From the NCBI RefSeq assembly GCF_007655005.1, contig NZ_SZVW01000008.1, positions 62,001 to 126,000 of the forward strand: DNA of 64,000 nt. Reading direction: 5' to 3'. Position numbers and translations under genes: made by a program. This document shows, in pieces, positions 34,404-43,413 of this stretch (position 1 is its first letter; each line of letters opens with the position of its first letter). Origin of the DNA: Streptomyces tibetensis (GTDB lineage: Bacteria; Actinomycetota; Actinomycetes; Streptomycetales; Streptomycetaceae). The notes below the pieces were generated by a model that was given only the letters and a program-made list of their open reading frames with translations, did no database searches and was not told the DNA's origin.

Positions 34404-35582
34404 TCACCGGAACCAGCCGAACCGCTCCGCGATGAGCGGCAGCCGGTCCGCCGCGATCGCATGGGCGGCGGCCCGGGGCGTCGTGCCGTCGGCCTGCGCG
34501 CGCGCAAGCATCCGCTCCACCAGCGCCCGCATCGAGCGGCGGGTGCGGGCGAACGCCTCCTCGGCGTCGGCGCCGATGTCCCCGAACAGCGTCCACCACC
34601 ACCAGGCGTTCGTGCCCGAGTTGACCACGACGTCCGGCAGCACGGTCACCCCGCGCGCGGTCAGCAGCGGCTCCGCCTCCGGACGTACGGGCATGTTGGC
34701 CGCCTCCACCACCCAGCGGGCGGTGATCCGCTCCTGGTTCCCGGCGTCGATCGCGTACGACACGGCGGCCGGAACCAGTACGTCCGCGTCGGCCGCCAGC
34801 CAGGCCTCGCCCGGTAGTTCGCGGTCGCCGGGGCGCAGTGCGGAGCGGTCCACCGTGCCGTGGGCGTCCCGGGCCGCGAGCAGCGCCTCGACGTCCAGTC
34901 CCTCCCGGTTGGCGATCGTGCCCTTGAGGTCGGCGACGGCGACGACCGTGAGCCCCGCGCGCGTGAGGAAACGCGCGGTCGCCCCGCCCATGGTGCCGAA
35001 ACCCTGGAGGGCGACCCGGGTCCCGGTGGCCGGCACACCGGCACGGTCCAGGGCGGCCAGGGTCGCCTCGGCCACACCGCAGCCCCCGGCCAGCTCGTCC
35101 AGGCCGATGCCGTCGACCTCGACCGCGAACGCGTCCCGGAGCCGCTGCCGGGCCTCGGCCTCGTCGTCGAGCAGGGGATACACGGCCTGGATCGAGGAGA
35201 CCAGCCCCGCCTCGGCCGCCGCCCGGTCGACCAGGTCCTGGGTGAGTCCCAGGTCCTCGCCCGTCGTCCAGCAGGTCTCTATGTACGGCCGCATCGCGCG
35301 CAGGTACCGCACCAGCAGCGGGTACGCGCCGGGATCGCGGGGGTCGCAGTCGATGCCGCCCTTGGCGCCGCCGAGCGGGACGTAGCGGCTCGCCGGGTCG
35401 TAGTGCAGGGCCTCCTTGAGGGTCATGCCACGGGCCAGGCCGGTGACCTCGTCCAGGGTGCACCCGGCGCGCATCCGCAGACCGCCGCTGGCGACCCCGC
35501 GGACCAGCCGGTCGACGACCAGGAAGCCCTGCCGTCCCGTGAGGTGATCGGTCCAGGTCAGGGACAACAGGGGGGTGGCCAT
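34404..35582 (-). CDS. Glu/Leu/Phe/Val dehydrogenase family enzyme
   Basis: A 392-residue NAD(P)-dependent amino acid dehydrogenase, oxidatively deaminating a branched, aromatic or related amino acid. The catalytic lysine is in PLGGAKGGIDCD, the substrate-binding region is RLVRGVASGGLRMRAGC, and the dinucleotide fold is VALQGFGTMGGATARFL. It is shorter than glutamate dehydrogenases and resembles leucine/valine dehydrogenases, but several blocks are divergent (EAANMPV, VNSGTNAWWWWTLFG), so substrate is uncertain. ATG 35582 has AAGGAG 5 nt upstream. The divergent neighbour is a metallo-hydrolase. Confidence 0.85.
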   Translation of the reverse strand: MATPLLSLTWTDHLTGRQGFLVVDRLVRGVASGGLRMRAGCTLDEVTGLARGMTLKEALHYDPASRYVPLGGAKGGIDCDPRDPGAYPLLVRYLRAMRPYIETCWTTGEDLGLTQDLVDRAAAEAGLVSSIQAVYPLLDDEAEARQRLRDAFAVEVDGIGLDELAGGCGVAEATLAALDRAGVPATGTRVALQGFGTMGGATARFLTRAGLTVVAVADLKGTIANREGLDVEALLAARDAHGTVDRSALRPGDRELPGEAWLAADADVLVPAAVSYAIDAGNQERITARWVVEAANMPVRPEAEPLLTARGVTVLPDVVVNSGTNAWWWWTLFGDIGADAEEAFARTRRSMRALVERMLARAQADGTTPRAAAHAIAADRLPLIAERFGWFR

Positions 35583-35606
35583 CCGGGCTCCTTGGCGACG
35601 CGGGTT

Positions 35607-35624
35607 ACTGAATCATCGGTCAGT
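35607..35624 (-). promoter_or_regulatory. TetR-type dyad in the dehydrogenase promoter
   Basis: ACTGA (35607-35611) and TCAGT (35620-35624) flank an 8-nt core, 25 nt before the dehydrogenase start. Size and AT-bearing core fit a TetR operator, possibly for the linked regulator at 33697-34308. Confidence 0.5.
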
Positions 35625-35721
35625 ATCGCCCCGGTTCGCTTCCGGTGGGGCCCCTGTGATCCGGTGTGGTCCGAGGGGCCGACCATAATGGAAAGCCTGA
35701 CCGACTCGACCTGGAGGTACC

Positions 35722-36987
35722 GTGGCCGGTTTCCGTACCCTGAGCTCCGGGCTCCGCGCGCTGCAGCCCGGGGCGTTCGGCGCCGACCCGGGCGGTGAGC
35801 GCATGGCGCGCATCCGCAGATCCCCCCATTTCAAGGACGGCGTCTTCCAGAACCCCGGCGGCCCCGCGCGGACCCGGCCCTCGGGCTCGACCCTGGACTT
35901 CGCGAAGGTCTTCTTCGACAAGGACACCCGGCCCCGCCGCGCCCCGAAGGGCACCGTCCCGGTGCACTCCACCACCCTCGCCGACATCGCCCGCCCCCCG
36001 GCCACCGGGCTCCGGCTGACCTGGATGGGACACTCCAGCGTGCTCGCGGAGGTGGACGGCCGGCGCGTCCTGTTCGACCCGGTGTGGGGCGAGCGCTGCT
36101 CCCCCTTCTCCTTCGCCGGTCCCAAGCGGCTGCACCCCGTGCCCCTGCCGCTCGCCGCCCTCGGCCCGGTCGACGTCGTGGTCATCTCGCACGACCACTA
36201 CGACCACCTGGACATGCCGACCATCAAGGCACTGGCGGGCACGGACACGCTGTTCGCCGTGCCCCTCGGCGTCGGCGCGCACCTGGAGCACTGGGGTGTG
36301 TCCGCCGACCGGCTGCGCGAGCTGGACTGGCACGAGTCCACCGAGGTCGGCGGCCTCACCCTGACCGCCACCCCGGCCCGGCACTTCTGCGGCCGGGGGC
36401 TGCGCAACACCCAGCACACCCTGTGGGCCTCCTGGGTCGTCACCGGCGAGGAGCACCGGATCTACCACAGCGGCGACACCGGCTACTTCGACGGCTTCAA
36501 GGAGATCGGCGCCGAGCACGGGCCGTTCGACGCCACGATGATCCAGATCGGCGCGTACTCCGACTTCTGGCCCGACATCCACATGACCCCCGAGGAGGGC
36601 ATGCGCGCCCACCTCGACCTCCAGGGCGGCCCGGAGCACGGCCCGATGCTGCCGATCCACTGGGCCACCTTCAATCTGGCGGCGCATCCGTGGGCGGATC
36701 CCGGCGAGGGGACGCTCGCGGCCGCCCGCGCGGTGGGCGCCGGAGTCGCCCTGCCCCGCCCCGGCCAGCCCTTCGAGCCCGCCGCTGAGAACGTCCCGTC
36801 CGAGCCGTGGTGGCGTGGGGTGGCGCTCGCCCCGGCCGGTGGCTTCCCGGCCGGGAAAGCCCCCGCCGGCGCCACGATCAAGACCGCGTCGGACACGGCA
36901 GCCATGGCCCAGGCCGGCACGGTGAGTGACAGTGGTCGCGGGGCGGGCAAGGACACCGGGGACCCCGAGACGCTCCCGGCGGGCTGA
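35722..36987 (+). CDS. metallo-beta-lactamase fold hydrolase (NAPE-PLD/UlaG-like)
   Basis: A 421-residue MBL-fold hydrolase. The metal motif is SHDHYDHLD (HxHxDH type), preceded by WMGHSSVLAEVDGRRVLFDPVWGERCSPF and followed by PARHFCGRGLRNT, YHSGDTGYFDGF and LPIHWATFNLAAHPW, which are the conserved blocks of NAPE-PLD-like phospholipase and lactonase relatives. It may cut a phosphodiester or lactone; the substrate is unknown. GTG 35722 has GGAGGT 8 nt upstream. The last 50 residues are a Pro/Ala/Gly-rich tail outside the domain. Confidence 0.88.
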   Translation: MAGFRTLSSGLRALQPGAFGADPGGERMARIRRSPHFKDGVFQNPGGPARTRPSGSTLDFAKVFFDKDTRPRRAPKGTVPVHSTTLADIARPPATGLRLTWMGHSSVLAEVDGRRVLFDPVWGERCSPFSFAGPKRLHPVPLPLAALGPVDVVVISHDHYDHLDMPTIKALAGTDTLFAVPLGVGAHLEHWGVSADRLRELDWHESTEVGGLTLTATPARHFCGRGLRNTQHTLWASWVVTGEEHRIYHSGDTGYFDGFKEIGAEHGPFDATMIQIGAYSDFWPDIHMTPEEGMRAHLDLQGGPEHGPMLPIHWATFNLAAHPWADPGEGTLAAARAVGAGVALPRPGQPFEPAAENVPSEPWWRGVALAPAGGFPAGKAPAGATIKTASDTAAMAQAGTVSDSGRGAGKDTGDPETLPAG

Positions 36988-37009
36988 CCCGGGGCGTACG
37001 GCAGGCCGA

Positions 37010-37050
37010 CGGCGAGGGCCGGGGAGCGAGGGGCTCCCCGGCCCTCGCCG
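37010..37050 (+). terminator. terminator after the metallo-hydrolase gene
   Basis: A stem of about 18 bp: CGGCGAGGGCCGGGGAGC against GCTCCCCGGCCCTCGCCG with a GAGG-containing loop, 23 nt after the stop. Confidence 0.92.
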
Positions 37051-37683
37051 TCTCTGCGTGACCGCTTCTGACCAGGTCGGATCGATCTCTTTCCCTTCAG
37101 GCTCGGATGCGGAGGGGTGCAATCGATCTGTCGTGCGAGGCCTCATACCAGAGCGGGACGCTCACCGTATGAGTTTGTCAACTGCCCACCGCACATGATG
37201 CGCTGGCGACTACTGTCAGTGGCCGTCGGGAAACAGGGCGGAACAGGGAGCGGGGGCCGGCACGTGCAGGCGCAGGGCGGACGAGGGAGTCGACGCGACG
37301 GGGATCCCCGCTGCCCGCGCGCCAGTGAGGCCGGCCCGGGGGCGGCCGGTGAACCGGGTGCGCGGGCCGGTGACCGGGGTGCCAGGGCCGGTGACCCGGG
37401 TGCGCGGGCCGGTGACCGGGGTGCGCGGGCCGGTGACCCGGGCGCCCGGGCCGGTGGCGCAACCGCCGCCGTCGGTGGCGCGGGTTCGGCCGCGGCCGGC
37501 GCTCGTGGTGCCGGAGCCCATGGCCCGGGCCGGCACGCGGGCCCCGGTGGCGCCGGGGCCGGGCGGAAGCCAGGGGAGCCCGGGCGCGCGGCCCGGGGCG
37601 TGCGCAAGCGGCCGCGCGAACCCGGTCGCAACCCTGCGAGCCCCCCTGGCAGCCAGGCCCGACGTACCAGTACGAGGACACCG
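37051..37683 (+). other. upstream region of cvnA with in-frame repeats
   Basis: This 633-nt stretch is open in the cvnA frame but is not clearly coding. It includes possible earlier starts (ATG 37198, GTG 37264) and five 21-bp repeats at 37357-37461. The promoter of the conservon must lie here; lower GC near 37080-37220 is a candidate. If the earlier starts are used, CvnA would gain an Ala/Gly/Arg-rich N-terminal extension. Confidence 0.5.
37357..37461 (+). repeat. five 21-bp tandem repeats
   Basis: Units of GGTGCGCGGGCCGGTGACCx in phase with the cvnA frame would encode GARAGDR/GARAGDP. The last unit has drifted. Confidence 0.85.
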
Positions 37684-40029
37684 ATGTCTCACCTCCGCGC
37701 ACCGGCCGCGCGCGCAGACCGCCGTGAGGGCGGGCGGCACGGGCGGCCCGCCGTCCGCACCGCACCCACGCTGCCCGAGACCCACATACGGCCCCAGCTG
37801 CTGCGGCTCGCGGTCCTGCCCCCCGTCGCCGTGGCACTGAGCGGCTGCGCCGCCGTTCTCTTCACCGTCCGGTCCACCGGCACGCGGCCGGGCCCCACCC
37901 TGTGGGCGGTGCTCGGCGGCGCGGTCTTCGTGGCCCTCGTCGGGATCGTCGTCGCCGCCGTCGCCGCCGACCGGGCCGCCCGCTCCGTGCACGACCGCAT
38001 CGGCGTGCTGCGCCGCGGCACCGCTCGGCGCGAGGCCGATCTGCGCACCCTGGTCGAGACGTTGCGCCGCGGCGACGGCCCGCCGCAGCTGGCACCGCAG
38101 AGCCGGACAGGGGCGCCCGCGGAGGACGCCGACGACTTCGACCTCCTCGCCGCCGACCTGTCACGCGCACACGACGGCGCCGTCACCGCCGTCGTGCAGG
38201 CCTCCCAGCTCTCCAGCCAGACCGGAAGCGAACAGAAGCTCGAGGTGTTCGTCAATCTCGCCCGGCGCCTGCAGTCCCTGGTGCACCGCGAGATCTCCAT
38301 CCTCGACGAGCTGGAGAACGAGATGGAGGACCCCGACCTGCTCAAGGGGCTCTTCCACGTCGACCACCTCGCCACCCGCATCCGCCGGCACGCCGAGAAC
38401 CTCGCCGTGCTCGGCGGGGCCGTCTCACGCCGCCAGTGGAGCAACCCGGTCTCCATGACCGAGGTGCTGCGCTCGGCCATCGCCGAGGTCGAGCAGTACT
38501 CGCGGGTCAAGCTCGTGCCGCCGATCGACGGGGAGCTGCGGGGGCACGCCGTCGCCGACGTCATCCACCTCCTGGCCGAACTCGTCGAGAACGCGACGGT
38601 GTTCTCCGCCCCGCACACCCACGTCCTGCTGCGCGCCAACCTCGTCACCTCAGGGCTCGCCGTCGAGGTCGAGGACCGCGGACTCGGCATGCCCCTGGAG
38701 GAGCAGACGCGGATGAACGCGCTGCTCGCCGACCCCGACCAGGTGAACGTCGCAAGGCTCCTGGCGGACGGCCGCATCGGCCTGTTCGTCGTCTCCCAGC
38801 TCGCCCGTCGGCACGGCATCACCGTCCGGCTCCAGACCAACATCTACGGCGGAGTGCAGGCGGTGCTCGTCGTACCGCAGGCGCTGCTGGGAGCGGAGAG
38901 CGGGGCCGGGGCGGGGGCGGCCGGGGGAGTGGGGCAGCCGGAGGGCGGCACGGCCGGTGCGCAGCGTCCGGCCGTGGTGGGTCCACCCGCCGGGCAGGCC
39001 GGGCATGTTGGCCAGGCCGGGCAGGGAGACCAGGCCGGGCAGGGGGGTCAGACCGGGCAGCGTGGGCAGGCCGGGCAGGGGGGTCAGACCGGGCAGCGTG
39101 GGCAGGCCGGGCGGCAGGGCCGGACCGGGCAGGCCGCGGCTGGTGCCGGAGCCGGGCCGAGTGCCGTTGCCGGGGCCACGCCGACGGACCGGTCGTCGGT
39201 CGAGGGGACTCAACTCGGGGCCTCCTCCCCCCAGCTGCCCGTGTCCGGATCCGGGGCGTCGATGCCGCTCGCGGCACCGGCACCAGGGGCCTCGCGCGGG
39301 CACGAACAGGAAGCCGAACCGGCTCCGGGCGGGAACGCTCCGGGCGGCAGGCCGGCGCCCCTGCCCATGCGCGGTGCCCGTCGGGAGCGTCCGACCCCGG
39401 CCGAGGCACGGCCCGGCATCGGTCCCGACGACCGGCGCGTGCTCGCCGAGAACATCACCGAGCTGCCCACCCCCCGCAACGGCGCCGTGCGCGGCACCAT
39501 GGGCAAACCCCAACTGCCCCGTCGGCGCGCCCAGGAACACATCGCGCCCCAACTGCGCGACGGCCCGACGCCACGCCAGGACCCCGACCACCTCGTGGGC
39601 CACGACCCCGGTCTGATGGCGGCCTTCCAGCGCGGCATCAGCCTCGCGGAAGCCCAGCAGAACATGGAGGCCGGGCACACGGACTGGGACGACACGGAGT
39701 CCTCCCACACGGACCCGGTCCACACCGGCCCCTCCCACGCCGGCCCCTCCCACACCGGTGCGGCCCACACGGACCCTTCGCACGTGGGTTCGGTCCACAC
39801 GGATGCCTCCCACATGGGCTCCGCACACATGGACTCCGCCTACACAGACCAGGCCCACGCGGACCCCGCACCCAGCGGGTCCGCTCCCAGGGAGCCGATG
39901 CCCGTCCGGCCGGTTCACCTCGAGGCGCTCCCCTCGGAGCCGTCCCCCTCGAGCAGGCCCGAGCCCGGATCCCGTTCCGACCACCGCACGACCAGGACCC
40001 GGCAGGACGGGAGCGCACCTGCCGGATGA
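37684..40029 (+). CDS. cvnA: conservon sensor histidine kinase-like protein CvnA
   Basis: A 781-residue membrane ATPase that begins a conservon, the Streptomyces system in which a kinase-like protein signals through a roadblock protein, a DUF742 protein and a small GTPase. Two membrane helices lie near residues 45-66 and 77-103. Dimerisation/phosphoacceptor-like helices follow (FHVDHLATRIRRHAENLAVLGG), and then the ATPase N box (LLAELVENATVFSAP) and G box (VEVEDRGLGM). From about residue 398 the tail is low-complexity: Gln/Gly repeats, an exact 36-bp duplication, and eleven His-bearing pentapeptides. ATG 37684 has GAGGA 6 nt upstream; the frame extends further upstream. Confidence 0.85.
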   Translation: MSHLRAPAARADRREGGRHGRPAVRTAPTLPETHIRPQLLRLAVLPPVAVALSGCAAVLFTVRSTGTRPGPTLWAVLGGAVFVALVGIVVAAVAADRAARSVHDRIGVLRRGTARREADLRTLVETLRRGDGPPQLAPQSRTGAPAEDADDFDLLAADLSRAHDGAVTAVVQASQLSSQTGSEQKLEVFVNLARRLQSLVHREISILDELENEMEDPDLLKGLFHVDHLATRIRRHAENLAVLGGAVSRRQWSNPVSMTEVLRSAIAEVEQYSRVKLVPPIDGELRGHAVADVIHLLAELVENATVFSAPHTHVLLRANLVTSGLAVEVEDRGLGMPLEEQTRMNALLADPDQVNVARLLADGRIGLFVVSQLARRHGITVRLQTNIYGGVQAVLVVPQALLGAESGAGAGAAGGVGQPEGGTAGAQRPAVVGPPAGQAGHVGQAGQGDQAGQGGQTGQRGQAGQGGQTGQRGQAGRQGRTGQAAAGAGAGPSAVAGATPTDRSSVEGTQLGASSPQLPVSGSGASMPLAAPAPGASRGHEQEAEPAPGGNAPGGRPAPLPMRGARRERPTPAEARPGIGPDDRRVLAENITELPTPRNGAVRGTMGKPQLPRRRAQEHIAPQLRDGPTPRQDPDHLVGHDPGLMAAFQRGISLAEAQQNMEAGHTDWDDTESSHTDPVHTGPSHAGPSHTGAAHTDPSHVGSVHTDASHMGSAHMDSAYTDQAHADPAPSGSAPREPMPVRPVHLEALPSEPSPSSRPEPGSRSDHRTTRTRQDGSAPAG
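39035..39106 (+). repeat. exact 36-bp tandem duplication in cvnA
   Basis: Bases 39035-39070 and 39071-39106 are identical; a third, diverged partial copy follows. They encode Gly/Gln-rich units of the type GQGGQTGQRGQA. Confidence 0.92.
39703..39867 (+). repeat. eleven 15-bp repeats encoding His pentapeptides in cvnA
   Basis: Successive pentapeptides read SHTDP, VHTGP, SHAGP, SHTGA, AHTDP, SHVGS, VHTDA, SHMGS, AHMDS, AYTDQ, AHADP. Ten of eleven have His at position 2. Confidence 0.92.
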
Positions 40030-40122
40030 CCATCCCCCCTTACCACCCCCCTTACCACCCCGATTTCCACCCCCACCCCCAGCGCTCCCCCAGACCTTCG
40101 TACCCCAAGGAGTCGATCCACC

Positions 40123-40554
40123 ATGGCGAGCGATGCGCCGACCGCCCATGTTTCCGATCTCGACTGGCTGATGAGCGGCCTCGTGCAGCGCGTACCGCAC
40201 ACGACCGCCGCGGTGCTCCTGTCCTGCGACGGGCTCGTGAAGTCCGTGCACGGCCTCGATCCGGACAGCGCCGACCACATGGCAGCGCTGGCCTCCGGCC
40301 TGTACTCCCTCGGCCGTAGCGCAGGAGTCCGTTTCGGCGACGGCGGCGACGTGCGGCAGGTCGTCGTCGAACTCGCCTCGACCCTGCTGTTCGTCACCAC
40401 CGCGGGCTCGGGCACCTGCCTGGCCGTGCTCGCCGGCCGCGAGGCCGACGCGGCCGTGCTGGGCTACGAGATGGCGATGCTGGTCAAGAGCGTCCGCCCC
40501 TACCTGGTGACCGCTCCCCGGCAGTCCGTCGATTCCCCGGCGATGAGGCCTTGA
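40123..40554 (+). CDS. cvnB: roadblock/LC7 protein CvnB
   Basis: A 143-residue roadblock/LC7 domain protein (DLDWLMSGLVQRVPHTTAAVLLSCDGLVKS, then VVVELASTLLFVTTAGSGTCLAVLA). It is the second conservon component, an MglB-like partner expected to modulate the GTPase CvnD. ATG 40123 follows the CvnA stop by 93 nt of C-rich DNA with no other feature; CCAAGGAG is the ribosome binding site. Its stop overlaps the cvnC start. Confidence 0.92.
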   Translation: MASDAPTAHVSDLDWLMSGLVQRVPHTTAAVLLSCDGLVKSVHGLDPDSADHMAALASGLYSLGRSAGVRFGDGGDVRQVVVELASTLLFVTTAGSGTCLAVLAGREADAAVLGYEMAMLVKSVRPYLVTAPRQSVDSPAMRP

Positions 40555-40928
40555 GCGTGACGGCGGCCGGTGACGGGCCCTGGCTCGACGATGCGGCCGG
40601 GCGGCTGGTGCGGCCGTTCACGGTCAGCAACGGCCGCACCCGTCCGACCGTCGCGCTCGACCTCGTGTCGCAGGTGATGGCCACCGGGGCGACCCCCCTC
40701 GGCTATCTCGGCCCGGAACACGCGCAGGCGATCGAGCGGTGCCGGGTGCCCGTCGCCGTCGCCGAGGTCGCCGCCCATCTCACACTGCCGGTGGCCGTCA
40801 CCAAGGTGCTGCTGGCGGACCTCGTCGACTGCGGGGCGCTGACGACCAAGCCCCCCGCGTTCCACCACAACCCGACGGACCGGGCCCTTCTGGAGGCAGT
40901 GCTCGATGGACTACGACGACAGCTCTGA
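40551..40928 (+). CDS. cvnC: DUF742 protein CvnC
   Basis: A 125-residue DUF742 protein, the third conservon member. Typical features are RPFTVSNGRTRPT, LEL-type LDLVSQVMATG, and a winged-helix-like half (VAVAEVAAHLTLPVAVTKVLLADLVDCGAL). Starts at TTG 40551, overlapping the cvnB stop, or GTG 40557. It overlaps cvnD by 23 nt. Confidence 0.92.
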   Translation: MSVTAAGDGPWLDDAAGRLVRPFTVSNGRTRPTVALDLVSQVMATGATPLGYLGPEHAQAIERCRVPVAVAEVAAHLTLPVAVTKVLLADLVDCGALTTKPPAFHHNPTDRALLEAVLDGLRRQL

Positions 40929-41535
40929 CTACACCGACGGACCGGGCCACGGCGCCGACCCGTTCCCCACCGCGCTGAAGATCCTGGTGGCGGGCGGGTT
41001 CGGCGTGGGCAAGACGACCTTCGTCGGCGCGGTCAGCGAGATCGCGCCGCTCAGCACGGAGGAGCTGCTCACCACCGTCGGCGCCGCGACCGACAATCTC
41101 GACGGCATCGAGAACAAGCTCGAGACGACCGTGGCCATGGACTTCGGCCGCATCACCCTCGACCCGCGGCACGTGCTGTACCTGTTCGGGACGCCCGGGC
41201 AGGAGCGGTTCTGGTTCATGTGGGACGAGTTGTGCGAGGGCGCGCTCGGCGCGGTCATCCTCGCCGACACCCGCCGGCTCCAGGAGTGCTTCGCGGCCGT
41301 CGACTTCTTCGAGCAGCGCGGCCTCGGATTCATCGTCGCCGTCAACGAGTTCGACGGCGCCCACCGCTACGACCCGGATGAGGTGCGCGGTGCCCTGGAT
41401 CTGTCCGCGGACGTCCCCGTCGTGTGCTGCGACGCGCGGATCTCCAGCTCCGGGGTCCAGACCCTGCTGACCCTGGTGCGCCACCTCATCGCCCACACGC
41501 CGGCCCCTGCTTCGGGATATGGCGCCCACACGTGA
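40906..41535 (+). CDS. cvnD: conservon small GTPase-like protein CvnD
   Basis: A 209-residue MglA-related GTPase, the signal output of the conservon. G1 is LVAGGFGVGKTTFV, G3 is LFGTPGQERFWFMWDEL, and the G4-like segment is VAVNEFDGAHRY, where the usual NKxD lysine is Glu (NEFD), as in most conservon GTPases. The start is ATG 40906 within cvnC. The gene is followed 61 nt later by a GAF protein rather than a P450. Confidence 0.92.
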   Translation: MDYDDSSDYTDGPGHGADPFPTALKILVAGGFGVGKTTFVGAVSEIAPLSTEELLTTVGAATDNLDGIENKLETTVAMDFGRITLDPRHVLYLFGTPGQERFWFMWDELCEGALGAVILADTRRLQECFAAVDFFEQRGLGFIVAVNEFDGAHRYDPDEVRGALDLSADVPVVCCDARISSSGVQTLLTLVRHLIAHTPAPASGYGAHT

Positions 41536-41596
41536 CCCCTTCACATCCCCCAGGGAGCCCGTACATGACGCAAACCCACAGCCCGGGAGCATGCCC

Positions 41597-42169
41597 ATGA
41601 CCTACGACCCGCCGCGCCCGGCCGGTCGTCTGCTGCTCACACCCGAGGACAGGGAGGCCCCCGCCCGCACCGGCCGACTGCGCCGACTGGGCCTGGGGGA
41701 GCGCCCCGAACCCGCACTCGACGCCTTCGCGCAGCGCCTCGCCGAGTTCACCGGGGCGCCGTACGCCATGGTCAACTTCCCCGGCCAACAGGGGCAGTTC
41801 TACGCGGGCCTGTACGTGCCGGCTGTCCCCCCGGTCGTGCGCAGCGACGGCACCGGCCCGCGCCTCGGCCGTGCCCTGCCCCGCGACCACGGCTTCTGCC
41901 CCCATGTGGTGGCGCGCCGCAAGGCCCTCGCCCTGGAGGACGTCGCCGACTATCCGCGGTTCGCGGGCAACCCGGTGGTCGACGAGTTCGGCATCCGCTC
42001 CTATCTGGGGGCACCGCTCATCGACGGCACGGGCCTGGTACTGGGCACGGTCAGCGTGGCGGACGTCGCGCCGCGACCGTGGGGGAAACCCGGCCTGACG
42101 GCGATCAAGGAACACGCTTCGCTGCTCGTCGTGGAGCTGGAGAGCCGCGACGGCCTGCCGCCCTACTGA
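41597..42169 (+). CDS. GAF domain protein
   Basis: A 190-residue single GAF domain protein ([67 protein letters not shown]). GAF domains bind small ligands; here it may sense a signal for, or respond to, the conservon upstream. GGGAG at 41585-41589 gives ATG 41597 a 7-nt spacing; ATG 41591 and an in-frame start further up at 41519 are possible. It ends the conservon unit. Confidence 0.87.
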   Translation: MTYDPPRPAGRLLLTPEDREAPARTGRLRRLGLGERPEPALDAFAQRLAEFTGAPYAMVNFPGQQGQFYAGLYVPAVPPVVRSDGTGPRLGRALPRDHGFCPHVVARRKALALEDVADYPRFAGNPVVDEFGIRSYLGAPLIDGTGLVLGTVSVADVAPRPWGKPGLTAIKEHASLLVVELESRDGLPPY

Positions 42170-42348
42170 CGCCGCGGGTTCCCACAGGACCCCTGGGGCG
42201 TGAAGGAAAGCTGAGGCGGCGGTTAAGAAATCCTCGATGGACCGGCAGGCCGCCGTACGGCAGATTGCAGTGCGATCCCACTCCTCTCCCGGTCCAGGGG
42301 TTCCTTCGGCATGCCCGGAGCCGGGACTCACCCACAGGAGCCGTAGCG

Positions 42349-43377
42349 GTGAAGGCGCTGGTCAAGCAGAAGGCGGAACCCGGGCTGTGGCTCGCGGACG
42401 TCCCCGAGCCCACCGTCGGGCCCAAAGACGTGCTCATCAAGGTGCTGCGCACCGGCATCTGCGGCACCGACCTGCACATCAGGGCCTGGGACGGCTGGGC
42501 GCAGCAGGCGATCAGCACCCCGCTCGTGCTCGGGCACGAGTTCGTCGGCGAGGTCGTCGAGACCGGGCGGGACGTCACCGACATCGGCATCGGCGATCGG
42601 GTCAGCGGCGAGGGCCACCTGGTGTGCGGCAAGTGCCGCAACTGCCAGGCCGGCCGCCGGCACCTCTGCCGGGCCACCGTGGGGCTGGGCGTGGGCCGGG
42701 ACGGGGCGTTCGCCGAGTACGTCGCCCTGCCCGCCGCCAACGTCTGGGTGCACCGGGTGCCCGTCGACCTCGACGTGGCCGCGATCTTCGACCCGTTCGG
42801 CAACGCCGTGCACACCGCCCTGTCGTTCCCGCTCGTCGGCGAGGACGTCCTGATCACCGGCGCCGGCCCCATCGGCCTGATGGCCGCCGCCGTGGCCCGG
42901 CACGCCGGCGCCCGCAACGTCGTGATCACCGACGTCAGCCCGGAGCGGCTGGAGCTGGCCCGCAAGATCGGTGTCAGCCTGGCGCTGGACGTCTCCGGCT
43001 CGACGATCGCCGACGGGCAGCGCACGCTCGGACTGCGCGAGGGCTTCGACATCGGCCTGGAGATGTCCGGCCGCCCCGAGGCTCTGCGCGACATGATCGC
43101 CAACATGACCCATGGCGGCCGCATCGCCATGCTCGGCCTGCCCGCGCAGGAGTTCCCCGTCGACTGGGCCCGCGTCGTCACCTCGATGATCACCATCAAG
43201 GGCATCTACGGCCGCGAGATGTTCGAGACCTGGTACGCCATGTCGGTCCTGATGGAGGCCGGCCTGGACCTCGCACCCGTCATCACCGGCCGCTACGGCC
43301 ACCGCGACTTCGAGGCGGCGTTCGAGGACGCGGCGAGCGGCCGCGGCGGCAAGGTCATCCTCGACTGGACGGCGTAA
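42349..43377 (+). CDS. tdh: L-threonine 3-dehydrogenase
   Basis: A 342-residue zinc medium-chain dehydrogenase oxidising L-threonine to 2-amino-3-ketobutyrate. Catalytic zinc ligands are in [11 protein letters not shown] and LGHEFVGEV; the structural zinc cysteines are in [19 protein letters not shown] binding is in [18 protein letters not shown] 42349 has AGGAG 8 nt upstream. Bases 42170-42348 hold no gene. The product is the substrate of kbl, which starts 36 nt downstream, so this is the classic two-step threonine-to-glycine operon. Confidence 0.95.
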   Translation: MKALVKQKAEPGLWLADVPEPTVGPKDVLIKVLRTGICGTDLHIRAWDGWAQQAISTPLVLGHEFVGEVVETGRDVTDIGIGDRVSGEGHLVCGKCRNCQAGRRHLCRATVGLGVGRDGAFAEYVALPAANVWVHRVPVDLDVAAIFDPFGNAVHTALSFPLVGEDVLITGAGPIGLMAAAVARHAGARNVVITDVSPERLELARKIGVSLALDVSGSTIADGQRTLGLREGFDIGLEMSGRPEALRDMIANMTHGGRIAMLGLPAQEFPVDWARVVTSMITIKGIYGREMFETWYAMSVLMEAGLDLAPVITGRYGHRDFEAAFEDAASGRGGKVILDWTA

Positions 43378-43413
43378 CTCCCTTTCTCCGCGAGCACCCT
43401 AGGAGCTTCCCCC

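Noticed and set aside
38650-40278. 542-codon minus-strand frame opposite cvnA
   Set aside because: Antisense to the repeat-rich tail; its repeats mirror those of cvnA and no family is recognisable.
42170-42348. Riboswitch upstream of tdh
   Set aside because: The leader has several short dyads but none of the glycine-riboswitch landmarks; no class could be assigned.
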